Source: CAYSLU01 sp964431965 (GTDB taxonomy: Bacteria > Verrucomicrobiota > Kiritimatiellia > CAIKKV01 > CAYSLU01). Taken from it: a DNA stretch of 46,019 nt. The stretch is from NCBI GenBank assembly GCA_964431965.1, contig CAYSLU010000034.1:1-46019 (forward strand), in the 5' to 3' direction. Positions 16,521 through 24,268 of the stretch are shown piece after piece. Each line of letters opens with the position of its first letter. The first letter of the stretch is position 1. The notes under the pieces were generated by a model. That model was not told the origin of the DNA. It saw only the letters and a program-made list of their open reading frames with translations, and searched no databases. The position numbers were made by a program, and so were the translations under genes.

Positions 16521-18005
16521 ATGCCGCGAATCGACGACCTGCTCGCCATCATGCTGGAGCACGGCGCCAGCGATCTGCATCTGTCGGCAGGCAGCGCCCC
16601 CTACCTCCGCCTGCACGGCGATATGACCGTGCTCGAAGGGCAGCCCAAGCTCACGACCGACGCCACCCGGGCGATGCTCCTCGAGATCATGCCGCCGAAG
16701 AGCCTGGCGGAGTTCGAGGTCGACTGGGACACGGACTTCGCCTACGAACTGCCCGGCCGCGCCCGCTTCCGCGTCAACGTGTTCGTCGATCGCGAAGGCG
16801 TCGGCGGCGTGCTGCGCCAGATCCCATCCAAGGTGCCGACCGCCGATCAGCTCGGGCTGCCGAAGGCCGTCCGGGATTTCTGCTACCTCACCAAGGGCCT
16901 GGTCGTGGTCACCGGCCCGACCGGAAGCGGCAAGTCCACCACGCTCGCGGCCCTGATCGACCTCATCAACCGCACGCGCACGGACCACGTGATCACCATC
17001 GAGGACCCGATTGAGTTCGTGCACACGCCGAAGCGATGCCTCTTCAACCAGCGCGAGGTGCACAGCCACACGAAGAGCTTCGCCAACGCGCTGCGGGCGG
17101 CGCTCCGCGAGGATCCCGACATCGTGCTCCTCGGCGAAATGCGGGATCTGGAGACCATGGAGATCGCGCTGGAGACGGCCGAGACGGGCCACCTCGTTTT
17201 CGGAACCCTGCACACGAATACGGCCGCCAGCACCGTGGAAACGATCGTCAACAAGTTCCCGGCCGACCGGCAGAACCAGGTGCGCACCCTCCTCGCCGAT
17301 TGCCTGAAGGGCGTCGTCGCCCAGACGCTCTGCCGACGGAAGACCGGCGGGCGCGTAGCCGCCATGGAGATCCTGATCGTCACCCCCGGCATCGCCAGCA
17401 ACATCCGCGACGGCAAGGCGCACTACATTCCCTCCTCCATGCAGGTCGGCAAGAACCTCGGCATGGTGCTCGTCGAGGATGCCCTGCTGAGTCTGGTCGC
17501 ATCGGAAATCATCACCCCGCAGGAGGCATTCCTGCGCGCCATCGACAAGCCCGTCATGCGCAGGAAGCTCCAGGACGCCGGCGTGGCCATCGACGCGGCG
17601 CTCGAGAGCGATGCCGCCGCGGCCGCCAGCCTGGCGGTTTCCGTCCCCCGCACTCCGGAGGAGCAGCTCCAGGACGCCCGGGACGCCCTCGGCCGTGACC
17701 CGAACGATGTGGCGGCGCTGATCGTGGCCGCCTGGGTGCTTTCGACGCACCCCGCCGACTCCGTCCGCAGCGGATCCGACGCCGTCCAGGCGGCCGAAAA
17801 GGCGCTTATGTCCTGCCGCCGCGAGCAGACGGTCGCGGTGCTCGAAGCCCTGGCCGCCGCATACGCCGAACTGGGCCGGTTCGCCGAGGCCGTCGAAGCC
17901 GCCCGCAAGTCCGTCGAGCTGGCCGGCGCCGAATCGGCGGACGTCCGCCGGCTGCAGGCGGCGCTGGCCGAATACGAGGCGGGCCGCCCCTTCCGGGAAA
18001 CCTGA
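16521..18005 (+). CDS. pilT: PilT-type pilus retraction ATPase with a C-terminal TPR extension
   Basis: The first 350 residues or so are a canonical type IV pilus retraction ATPase: an N-terminal PAS-like region (GASDLHLSAG), Walker A GPTGSGKS (132-139), the Asp box TIEDPIEF, Walker B LLGEMRD and the His box FGTLHTNT. The protein is 494 residues, whereas PilT is usually about 350. The extra part (about 370-490) is Ala-rich and looks like two or three tetratricopeptide repeats (ALGRDPNDVAALIVAAWVL; ALAAAYAELGRFAEAVEAA). Such a tail could be a protein docking site. AAGGAGA precedes the ATG. It lies 28 bases after def and 17 before the histidine kinase gene, suggesting that the kinase/regulator pair controls pilus function or surface sensing (inference). 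PilU or a general secretion ATPase are less likely alternatives. Confidence 0.92.
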   Translation: MPRIDDLLAIMLEHGASDLHLSAGSAPYLRLHGDMTVLEGQPKLTTDATRAMLLEIMPPKSLAEFEVDWDTDFAYELPGRARFRVNVFVDREGVGGVLRQIPSKVPTADQLGLPKAVRDFCYLTKGLVVVTGPTGSGKSTTLAALIDLINRTRTDHVITIEDPIEFVHTPKRCLFNQREVHSHTKSFANALRAALREDPDIVLLGEMRDLETMEIALETAETGHLVFGTLHTNTAASTVETIVNKFPADRQNQVRTLLADCLKGVVAQTLCRRKTGGRVAAMEILIVTPGIASNIRDGKAHYIPSSMQVGKNLGMVLVEDALLSLVASEIITPQEAFLRAIDKPVMRRKLQDAGVAIDAALESDAAAAASLAVSVPRTPEEQLQDARDALGRDPNDVAALIVAAWVLSTHPADSVRSGSDAVQAAEKALMSCRREQTVAVLEALAAAYAELGRFAEAVEAARKSVELAGAESADVRRLQAALAEYEAGRPFRET

Positions 18006-18022
18006 TCGACCACGGAGCCCTC

Positions 18023-20902
18023 ATGCGCGAGAACCAGCTCCAGATGCTGGACGCCCTGCACGACATCGTTCTGATCGTGGACGGCGAGGGCCTCATCCGC
18101 CACGCAAACCGGCGCGCGGTCGAGCGGCTGGGCTATCCCCTGACCGACCTGCTGGCCCGCAGCATATGGGACCTGCATCCCGCCCGGGACGCCGCCGACC
18201 GCGAGGCCGCCATGCGGGAGATCGTCGAGGGACGCACGGCGACCGTCTCCATCCCGCTCGTCACCCGCGACGGGTGCGAGATCCCCGTCGAGACCAAGCT
18301 CGCCCGCACGACCTGGGCCGGACAGGAGGTGTTCCTCGGCGTCTGCCGGGACGTGTCGGAGCGCCGCGCGGCGGAGCAGTCGCTCCGCGAGAGCGAAGCC
18401 CGCTTTCGCACGCTGGCCGAAACGGCCCAGACCGCCGTGTTCATCACGGACGCGGAGGGGCGATCGCTTTACCTGAACCCCGAGGCGGCGCGAACGCTCG
18501 GCTACGACCGCGGCGCGCTGCTCGGCTCCAATTTCCTGGCGCTCGTGCACCCGGACGACGGGCCCCGCGTGCAGGCCGAGACCGACCGGCTGCTCAACGG
18601 GGCCGCTCCGACCTGCCGGTTCCGATGCCGGCTGGTGCGCGGCGACGGCATGCTCCGATGGGGCGACATCGCGCTCTCAAAGCTCCAAGCCGAGTCGGGC
18701 CGGCTCATCATCGGCGTCGGGCTGGACGTCACCCCGTACGTCGACCAGCAGGAGGTCATCGCCCGCAGCGAGGAGCGCTTCCGCCAGATGGCCGAGACCA
18801 TCGACGAATGCTTCTGGATCCTCGATGCGCGCGAGCGGCGCATGCTCTACGTCAGCCCGGCGTACGAGAAGATGACCGGGCACCCGGCCTCCGAACTCAT
18901 GGAGCGCACGGACAGCCGGCTGGCATACGTTCATCCCGACGACCGGAGCCGGGTCGCCAGCGCGCTCGAGCAGGGGAGAGCCGGCGGGACGGCCGTCACG
19001 GAGTACCGGATCGTCCGGCCCGACGGCTCCACCCGCTGGATCTGCGCCCGCGTGTTCCCGATCCGGGATGCCTCCGGCGCCGTCTATCGAGTCATCGGCG
19101 CCGACCAGGACGTGACCGATCGCACGTGCGCCGAGGCCATGTACCGGTCCATCGCCGTCCAGTCGCTCCAGGGGCTGGTCATCGTGCAGGACGGGCGCGT
19201 CGTCTTTGCGAACCCGGCGTTCTGCGACATCACCGGGTATAGCCTTCGGGAGCTCCTCGGCTTCCGCGAGGAGGACATCCGTCACCTCGTCGATCCCGCC
19301 GACCAGCCGCGCATCGAGCACCTCTACCGCGACAGCCTAGCGGCCAGCGCCACCACCCGGAGCTCCGTTCGGATGGTCCGACGCGATGGCGCGATCCGAT
19401 GGATCGAGGTCTACGCGACGCCGATGCTGCACGCCGGCCGGCCCGCGATTCAGGTCGCGTGCGTGGACATCACGGAGCGGCAACAGGCGCTGGATGCACT
19501 CCACGCCAGCGAGGCCCGCTACCGGGCGCTCGCCGAAGGGTCTCCGGACAGCATCTACATGTGCAACCGGGACGGCGTCATCCTGTTCGTCAATGCGATC
19601 GGCGCGGCGCAGTTCCGCCGGTCACCCGAGGAACTGGTCGGCCGCAACCAGGACGAGCTCTTCCCCCCGCACATCGCGGACCGGCACCGCCGATCGATCC
19701 GGGCCGTCTTCGAGACCGGGGAGCCGCTCCACGCGGAGGCCCCGGAGCTGCTGCGTGCCTCGCAGCGGTGGATCGACACCCGCCTCGTCCCCATGAAGGA
19801 CGAGGCCGGCCGCGTCCAGTGCGTGATCGGCGTCTCCCGGGACATAACCGACCGGCGGGCGGCCGAGGAGGCGCTGCGGCAGAGCGAGGAGAAGTTCCGG
19901 GCCTACTACGCCAGCTCCCCCCTCCCCACCGTCACCTGCGAGTGGGACGGCGAGGACCTGGTGGTGAGGGACTACAACGAGGCCGCCCTCCGCTTCACGC
20001 AGGGCGGGATGCACCAGCTGCGCGGCAAGCGCATGGGGCTCATCCTGGCCCACCGCCCCGACCTGCTCGACGCTATGGGCCGGGCCTACCGGAACGAAAC
20101 CACCGTCGAAATCACGACGCCCTATACGCTCCTGAGCACGCACGAACTCCGGACGGTCCACTTCACCCTCGCCTACGTGCCGCCCAACTACATCGCCTGC
20201 ATCATGGACGACGTCACCCAGCAGCGGACGATCGAAACCGAGCGGGCGCAGCTGGCCGAGCGGCTCCTGTCGGTACAGGAGACCGAGCGGCGGGAGATCA
20301 GCGCCCTGCTGCACGACAACATGGGCCAGCTGCTCACGCTCGCCCGCCTCGACTTGGAGTCGGTCCGCCCGGCCGACGCCGCCGCCCGCCGCCACCTGAA
20401 GGAATCGCTCAAGCGGATCGACGAATCCCTCGCGTCCGTGCGCAGCATCGCCTCCTCGCTTCATCCGTCCGCCCTCGACGACCTGAGCGCGTCCGAGGCC
20501 CTGCATACCCTGGTGGACGACTTCGCCCGCGGGTCCCGGATCACGATCGCCTTCCGGCATCCGAAGCGCATGCCGCCCGTCGCCGCACCCGTGAAGGTCT
20601 GCCTCTACCGGGTCATGCAGGAGGCGCTCACGAACGCGGCCCGCCACGCGCACGCCACCCGGATCACCGTGACCCTTTCGGCCCAAAAGGATATGATCGT
20701 GCTGTCAGTCCGGGACAACGGCCGCGGATTCGACGCCGCAGCTCCCGGACGCCGCGAGGGAATCGGCATCATCAGCATGCGGGAGCGGACCCGGCTGCTG
20801 GACGGGAAACTGCAAATCGACAGCCGGCCCGGACACGGATGCCGCGTCATCGCGCGCGTCCCGACCCGCAGACCGCGCGCCAAGCCAGGAGACGGACTAT
20901 GA
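18023..20902 (+). CDS. Cytoplasmic six-PAS histidine kinase of the NarX/DegS (HisKA_3) type
   Basis: A 959-residue kinase without membrane segments. Six PAS domains follow one another (about 1-115, 125-240, 250-370, 375-490, 495-615, 625-745), most ending in the DVTD/DITER-like PAC signature. Then comes a HisKA_3 dimerisation domain with ETERREISALLHDNMGQ, in which His764 is the phosphoacceptor. The ATPase domain (about 850-945) has QEALTNAARHA, VRDNGRGFD and GIGIISMRERTRLL. This kinase class pairs with NarL/LuxR-type regulators, and the gene for one overlaps its stop codon by four bases. The string of PAS domains suggests integration of several soluble or redox signals; the ligands are unknown. 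It begins 17 bases after pilT with CGGAG as a ribosome site. Confidence 0.95.
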   Translation: MRENQLQMLDALHDIVLIVDGEGLIRHANRRAVERLGYPLTDLLARSIWDLHPARDAADREAAMREIVEGRTATVSIPLVTRDGCEIPVETKLARTTWAGQEVFLGVCRDVSERRAAEQSLRESEARFRTLAETAQTAVFITDAEGRSLYLNPEAARTLGYDRGALLGSNFLALVHPDDGPRVQAETDRLLNGAAPTCRFRCRLVRGDGMLRWGDIALSKLQAESGRLIIGVGLDVTPYVDQQEVIARSEERFRQMAETIDECFWILDARERRMLYVSPAYEKMTGHPASELMERTDSRLAYVHPDDRSRVASALEQGRAGGTAVTEYRIVRPDGSTRWICARVFPIRDASGAVYRVIGADQDVTDRTCAEAMYRSIAVQSLQGLVIVQDGRVVFANPAFCDITGYSLRELLGFREEDIRHLVDPADQPRIEHLYRDSLAASATTRSSVRMVRRDGAIRWIEVYATPMLHAGRPAIQVACVDITERQQALDALHASEARYRALAEGSPDSIYMCNRDGVILFVNAIGAAQFRRSPEELVGRNQDELFPPHIADRHRRSIRAVFETGEPLHAEAPELLRASQRWIDTRLVPMKDEAGRVQCVIGVSRDITDRRAAEEALRQSEEKFRAYYASSPLPTVTCEWDGEDLVVRDYNEAALRFTQGGMHQLRGKRMGLILAHRPDLLDAMGRAYRNETTVEITTPYTLLSTHELRTVHFTLAYVPPNYIACIMDDVTQQRTIETERAQLAERLLSVQETERREISALLHDNMGQLLTLARLDLESVRPADAAARRHLKESLKRIDESLASVRSIASSLHPSALDDLSASEALHTLVDDFARGSRITIAFRHPKRMPPVAAPVKVCLYRVMQEALTNAARHAHATRITVTLSAQKDMIVLSVRDNGRGFDAAAPGRREGIGIISMRERTRLLDGKLQIDSRPGHGCRVIARVPTRRPRAKPGDGL

Positions 20903-21531
20903 TTACGCTCGTGCTCGCCGACGACCACGCCATGCTCCGCGAGGGGCTCCGAAGAAAATTCGAGGACATCCGGGAGTTCCGCGTGGCCGGCGAGGCCGGC
21001 TCCGCCGCCGAGCTCGAGGTGCTGCTGCGCAAGCAGCCGCCCGATGTCCTGCTGCTGGACAACAAGCTGCCCGACGCCAACGGCACGGCGCTCATCCCGA
21101 AGATCAAGCAGCAGGCCCCCCGCACGCGGGTGATCGTGCTGACCATGTACAACCACGTGCGCTACGCCGTTCACGCCCTCGAGTCGGGCGCCGACGGGTT
21201 CATGGTCAAGGGCGCGCCCTTCGAGGAGCTCGTGCAGTCCGTCCGGGCCGTGCATGCCGGCCGCACCTACGTGTGCACCGAGCTGGCCTCCCAGCTCATG
21301 GGCCGGTTCCGCCGGCCGCACGCCAGCCAGTCGATCGACGCGCTCTCCCCCCGGGAGTTCGAGGTCTTCACCATGCTCAGCAGCGGCATGTCCATGAAGG
21401 AAATCGCCGACCGGATGGGCATCAACGAGAAGACGATCGCCACCTACCGCACCCGCCTCATGGAGAAGCTGAACCTCGACACCAATACCGACCTCGTGCG
21501 CTTCGCGCTCGAAAGCGGCCTGGTCGAATAG
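20899..21531 (+). CDS. NarL/FixJ-type response regulator, partner of the upstream kinase
   Basis: A 210-residue regulator with an N-terminal receiver (acidic DDH near residue 8, phosphoacceptor Asp54 in LLLDNKLPD, conserved Thr in VLTMYN and Lys in FMVKGAP). A LuxR-type helix-turn-helix lies at about 148-205: SPREFEVFTMLSSGMSMKEI, then GINEKTIATYRTRLMEKL. The ATGA overlap with the kinase gene means translational coupling and a dedicated pair. The length is standard for the class. Target promoters cannot be deduced, but co-transcription with pilT makes pilus or surface-behaviour genes reasonable candidates. Confidence 0.95.
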   Translation: MITLVLADDHAMLREGLRRKFEDIREFRVAGEAGSAAELEVLLRKQPPDVLLLDNKLPDANGTALIPKIKQQAPRTRVIVLTMYNHVRYAVHALESGADGFMVKGAPFEELVQSVRAVHAGRTYVCTELASQLMGRFRRPHASQSIDALSPREFEVFTMLSSGMSMKEIADRMGINEKTIATYRTRLMEKLNLDTNTDLVRFALESGLVE

Positions 21532-21569
21532 CCGCGCACGCGACGCTACCCGTACCCGCGGCGCGCATG

Positions 21570-21620
21570 TATAATCCGCAGCCGTCCCGCCAACCGGGAG
21601 CCCGCGCCGGGAAGGCGCGG
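21570..21620 (+). promoter_or_regulatory. Consensus -10 box and 5'-leader hairpin upstream of the bactofilin-like gene
   Basis: A perfect TATAAT lies at 21570-21575; the -35 position (21547-21552, TACCCG) is poor. The leader then contains CCGCGCC (21602-21608) and GGCGCGG (21614-21620), a seven-base perfect stem with a five-base loop, followed by another GC palindrome and the AAGGAG ribosome site. The hairpin could limit translation or end read-through from the regulator gene. Confidence 0.4.
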
Positions 21621-21643
21621 CCCGGCCGCGGGCAAGGAGAACC

Positions 21644-22915
21644 ATGACCGCACGCATCGCCTGCCTGATCCTGCTGGCCGGGCTCGGAGCCCGCGCCGCC
21701 ATCGCCATCGAGCTCGTCTCGACCAACCGCTACCGGCTGCCGGCCGACGCGACCATCGAATCCGACGCCGTGATCCTCGCGGAGGAGGCGACGATCGACG
21801 GCCTCGCCGCGAACGACCTCTTCCTGGTCGCCGGCATGAGCTCCGGCCGGAGCTTCGACTTCGCGGGCATCCGGTCGAACGCGTCACATGCGGCCGCGGG
21901 AGTCGTCTCGTGCCCCGGCGAGATCGCAAACGACCTCTGGGCCATCGGCCGCGATGTGCGCCTCGGCGGGTCCGTCGGCGACCACGCGCGCATCGTGGGC
22001 TTTGAGAGCGTCACCGTCGACGGCCGCGTCGGCAACACGTTCGTCGCCATGAGCGACATCATTCGAATCGGGGCGGATTCCGACCTGCAGGAGGACGCCT
22101 ACCTCATGGCCAAGGAGGCCTATCTCGCCGGTTCCGTCTCGGGCCGGGTCGTGATCGTGGCCCGAAAAGTCACGCTGGGCGGAGCCGTCGGCGGCGACGT
22201 CAGCGTCACGGCCGAGGACATCGTCGTCATGCCGCACACCCGGATCGGCGGCAACCTCCGCTACGCCTCCTCGACCGAGCTGGTCCTCGATCAGTCGGTC
22301 GAGCTCGGCGGGGAACTGGAGCGAACGGCGGACGAGTCCGAGGGCGAGGAATCGGGCGGCTCCGGGGCCTTCATGGTCCAGATCGGCCTCTACCTGGGCG
22401 CCCTGCTGGCCGGCGTCCTCTTCACGGGAGCCTGCCCGCGGGCCACCCGCGAGGCCGCCGAGCGCATCCGGGCGTCACACCTCAAGTGCCTGCTCGCCGG
22501 GTACGTGACGTTCTGCCTCGTCCCGATGCTGGCGCTGGTCGCAGCCATCACCATCGTGGGCATCCCCGTCGCGCTGATGCTGGGCCTGTGCTCGGTCGTC
22601 GCCATCTACGTGAGCAAGGTGGTGGTCGCGCTGACGGTCGGGCGGTGGATCATCCGCCGCGAGTGGGAGCCCTCCGTATCCGGCCGCTTCACGGCCCTGT
22701 CGATCGGGCTGATGTCGCTCTACCTGATCACGAACCTGCCGACGCCCATCGGCTTGATCGCCTGGTGCTGGATCGTGTTCGCCGGGTTGGGCGGGCTCGT
22801 GCTGACGTTCCTGCGCCACCGGGGAGAGACCGGCGGCGAGCCGGCCGGTCCGGACGGCGTCCCACCGCCCCTGCCCGGCGCCCCCAACCCACCGGAGCCG
22901 CCGCCAGCTGCCTGA
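21644..22915 (+). CDS. Membrane protein with periplasmic bactofilin-like repeat domain
   Basis: A 423-residue protein with a signal peptide (1-22 or so, CLILLAGLGARAAIA). A region of short parallel-beta repeats follows (about 35-225: IESDAVILAEEATIDG, DVRLGGSVGDHARI, ITVDG-like turns, LGGAVGGDV), as in polymer-forming (bactofilin-like) proteins. After an acidic linker (about 228-240, ESEGEESGG) come four or so membrane helices (about 245-265, 283-310, 312-335, 355-395) and a Pro-rich tail ending PPEPPPAA. The arrangement recalls other polymer-forming/transmembrane proteins of unknown role in envelope shape or stress. AAGGAG precedes the ATG. Its stop is 16 bases from that of the convergent 3D-domain lipoprotein gene. 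No specific function can be given. Confidence 0.75.
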   Translation: MTARIACLILLAGLGARAAIAIELVSTNRYRLPADATIESDAVILAEEATIDGLAANDLFLVAGMSSGRSFDFAGIRSNASHAAAGVVSCPGEIANDLWAIGRDVRLGGSVGDHARIVGFESVTVDGRVGNTFVAMSDIIRIGADSDLQEDAYLMAKEAYLAGSVSGRVVIVARKVTLGGAVGGDVSVTAEDIVVMPHTRIGGNLRYASSTELVLDQSVELGGELERTADESEGEESGGSGAFMVQIGLYLGALLAGVLFTGACPRATREAAERIRASHLKCLLAGYVTFCLVPMLALVAAITIVGIPVALMLGLCSVVAIYVSKVVVALTVGRWIIRREWEPSVSGRFTALSIGLMSLYLITNLPTPIGLIAWCWIVFAGLGGLVLTFLRHRGETGGEPAGPDGVPPPLPGAPNPPEPPPAA

Positions 22916-22931
22916 GCCGGCCCCGCCGCTG

Positions 22932-23396
22932 TCAGCGCCCGGCTCCGGCTGCGGCTCCAGCACGGACCGGCGCCCAGATTCGGACCACTCGATTCCGGCG
23001 CCCCCAGTCCACCGCGTCCTGGTGGGAGCCAAAGAAGAGATCGATGTGGTCGCCCCGGATGGCGGACCCCGTGTCTTCGACCCGGCCGTACCCGTAGCCC
23101 GGCACGTACATGACCGTTCCATAGGGATAGCGGGTCACGTCCGCCGCAATGGTGCCGCGCCGCGCCCGCGCTCCGCTGGAGGTCAGCCCCACGTCCTTCG
23201 GCCGGCCACGCCACGGGCCGGCTGCATAGACGGGCTGCCACAGGCAGTTCCGCCTCCAGCCGCAGCACGCCCCGCAGTCGCAGTATCCGGTCGTCAGCAG
23301 AACCCGCTCGGCGGGCGGCCGGCCGGACGGCGGCCGCACCGTGGCGCAGCCGGCGGCCAGCAGGACGACAACCAGCGCCAGGCCCATCCGCTGCAT
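22932..23396 (-). CDS. 3D-domain lipoprotein, putative cell-wall-active enzyme
   Basis: A 154-residue lipoprotein: the signal peptide ends in the lipobox LLAAGC, so it should be lipidated at Cys17. The mature part has TTGYCDCGACCGW followed by the 3D domain, with conserved acidic residues in GTIAADV, GYGRVEDTGSAIRG and HIDLFFGS. The 3D domain shares its fold and catalytic Asp with MltA lytic transglycosylases and Gram-positive resuscitation factors. The cysteine cluster near the mature N-terminus is typical of the short 3D proteins. It lies 16 bases after the metallo-hydrolase gene on the same strand and is probably in its operon. Peptidoglycan cleavage is likely but inferred from the fold. 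Confidence 0.85.
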   Translation of the reverse strand: MQRMGLALVVVLLAAGCATVRPPSGRPPAERVLLTTGYCDCGACCGWRRNCLWQPVYAAGPWRGRPKDVGLTSSGARARRGTIAADVTRYPYGTVMYVPGYGYGRVEDTGSAIRGDHIDLFFGSHQDAVDWGRRNRVVRIWAPVRAGAAAGAGR

Positions 23397-23412
23397 CGCG
23401 CACCCCCCCCGC

Positions 23413-24195
23413 TCAGTCGCTGGCCCACAGGTGACTGACCCGATCCCGGTACGTCAGCTCCAGCCGGACATGGGTAAACCCCCGCTGCGACAGAACCCGG
23501 GCCATCTCCTTGAGCGCGGCATCGGGCCGGTTGCACTCCGAGCTCAGGTGCGCCAGGAAGACCTGCGAGAGCGTCGGCCCGGCGATCTCGCCGATCAGCT
23601 CGGCCGCAGACCGGTTCGAGAGGTGCCCCTGCCGTCCGGCAATCCGCTGCTTCAGCATCCAGGGCCTCCGCGCGTCCTTCAGCATCTGCTCGTCATGGTT
23701 CGTCTCCAGGATCACGGCGTGGCACTGGCGAAGCCGCTCTCGCATGAGGCTGGTGACCATCCCCGCGTCCGTCACAATCCCGAGCCGCAGCGCGCCCGAC
23801 CGGACGATGAAGCCGACGGGGTCGTAGGCGTCGTGCGGCACCGAGAAGGGGTCGACCTGCAGGTCGCCGATGTCGAACGGGCTGCCCGTCGTGAACACCG
23901 TCCACTTCATCGACTGCTCCTGCGCCTTCTCCACCGCCCGCATCGTGTCCTCGTTGGCGTAGAGCGCCATCCCGTACCGCCGCTGAAGGAGCGCCAGGCC
24001 GGCCACGTGGTCCGAATGCTCATGCGTCAGGCAGATCCCGCGAAGGGATGCCGGATCGACTCCGATGGCGGCCAGGCGGCGCTCCGTTTCGCGGGCGCTC
24101 AGCCCGGCGTCCACCAGGATCGCGGTCGCGTCCGACGCCACGTAGATGCAGTTTCCGGCGCTTCCGCTCGCGAGGCAACAGGCGCGCAAACCCAT
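23413..24195 (-). CDS. WalJ/YycJ-like metallo-beta-lactamase-fold hydrolase
   Basis: A 260-residue metallo-beta-lactamase-fold protein. LASGSAGN near the N-terminus and LTHEHSDH (two-metal site) are characteristic of the WalJ (YycJ) group, which are probably nucleases; VPHDAYDP and VTDAG supply further ligands, and ETNHD and HLSSECN lie in the C-terminal half. In Bacillus the homologue acts with the cell-wall regulator WalRK and in genome maintenance. Here it is co-directional with a 3D-domain wall protein, again a cell-envelope context, but there is no walRK. AAGGA precedes the ATG at normal spacing, and a strong promoter overlaps the start of the divergent rpoN gene. Confidence 0.88.
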   Translation of the reverse strand: MGLRACCLASGSAGNCIYVASDATAILVDAGLSARETERRLAAIGVDPASLRGICLTHEHSDHVAGLALLQRRYGMALYANEDTMRAVEKAQEQSMKWTVFTTGSPFDIGDLQVDPFSVPHDAYDPVGFIVRSGALRLGIVTDAGMVTSLMRERLRQCHAVILETNHDEQMLKDARRPWMLKQRIAGRQGHLSNRSAAELIGEIAGPTLSQVFLAHLSSECNRPDAALKEMARVLSQRGFTHVRLELTYRDRVSHLWASD

Positions 24196-24206
24196 GGGGA
24201 ATGTCC

Positions 24207-24235
24207 TTGAGAACTGGCGGTTGTGCTTGTAGGCT
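24207..24235 (+). promoter_or_regulatory. Candidate promoter of rpoN
   Basis: TTGAGA (24207-24212), 17 bases, TAGGCT (24230-24235). The -35 is good and the -10 only fair. The expected start near 24242 leaves a leader of about 20 bases before the rpoN ATG at 24262. Confidence 0.45.
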
Positions 24236-24239
24236 CCCG

Positions 24240-24268
24240 ATTGTACTCATTGGTTTCCATCATGCCAA
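24240..24268 (-). promoter_or_regulatory. Promoter of the metallo-hydrolase/3D-protein operon
   Basis: On the minus strand TTGGCA (24268-24263), exactly 17 bases, TACAAT (24245-24240), each one base from consensus. The -35 lies over the first codons of rpoN, so polymerases at this and the rpoN promoter would exclude each other. Confidence 0.6.

Noticed and set aside
23721..23740. Sigma54-like TGGCAC-containing sequence
   Set aside because: Lies inside the metallo-hydrolase gene with no gene start at a fitting distance and a poor -12 half.
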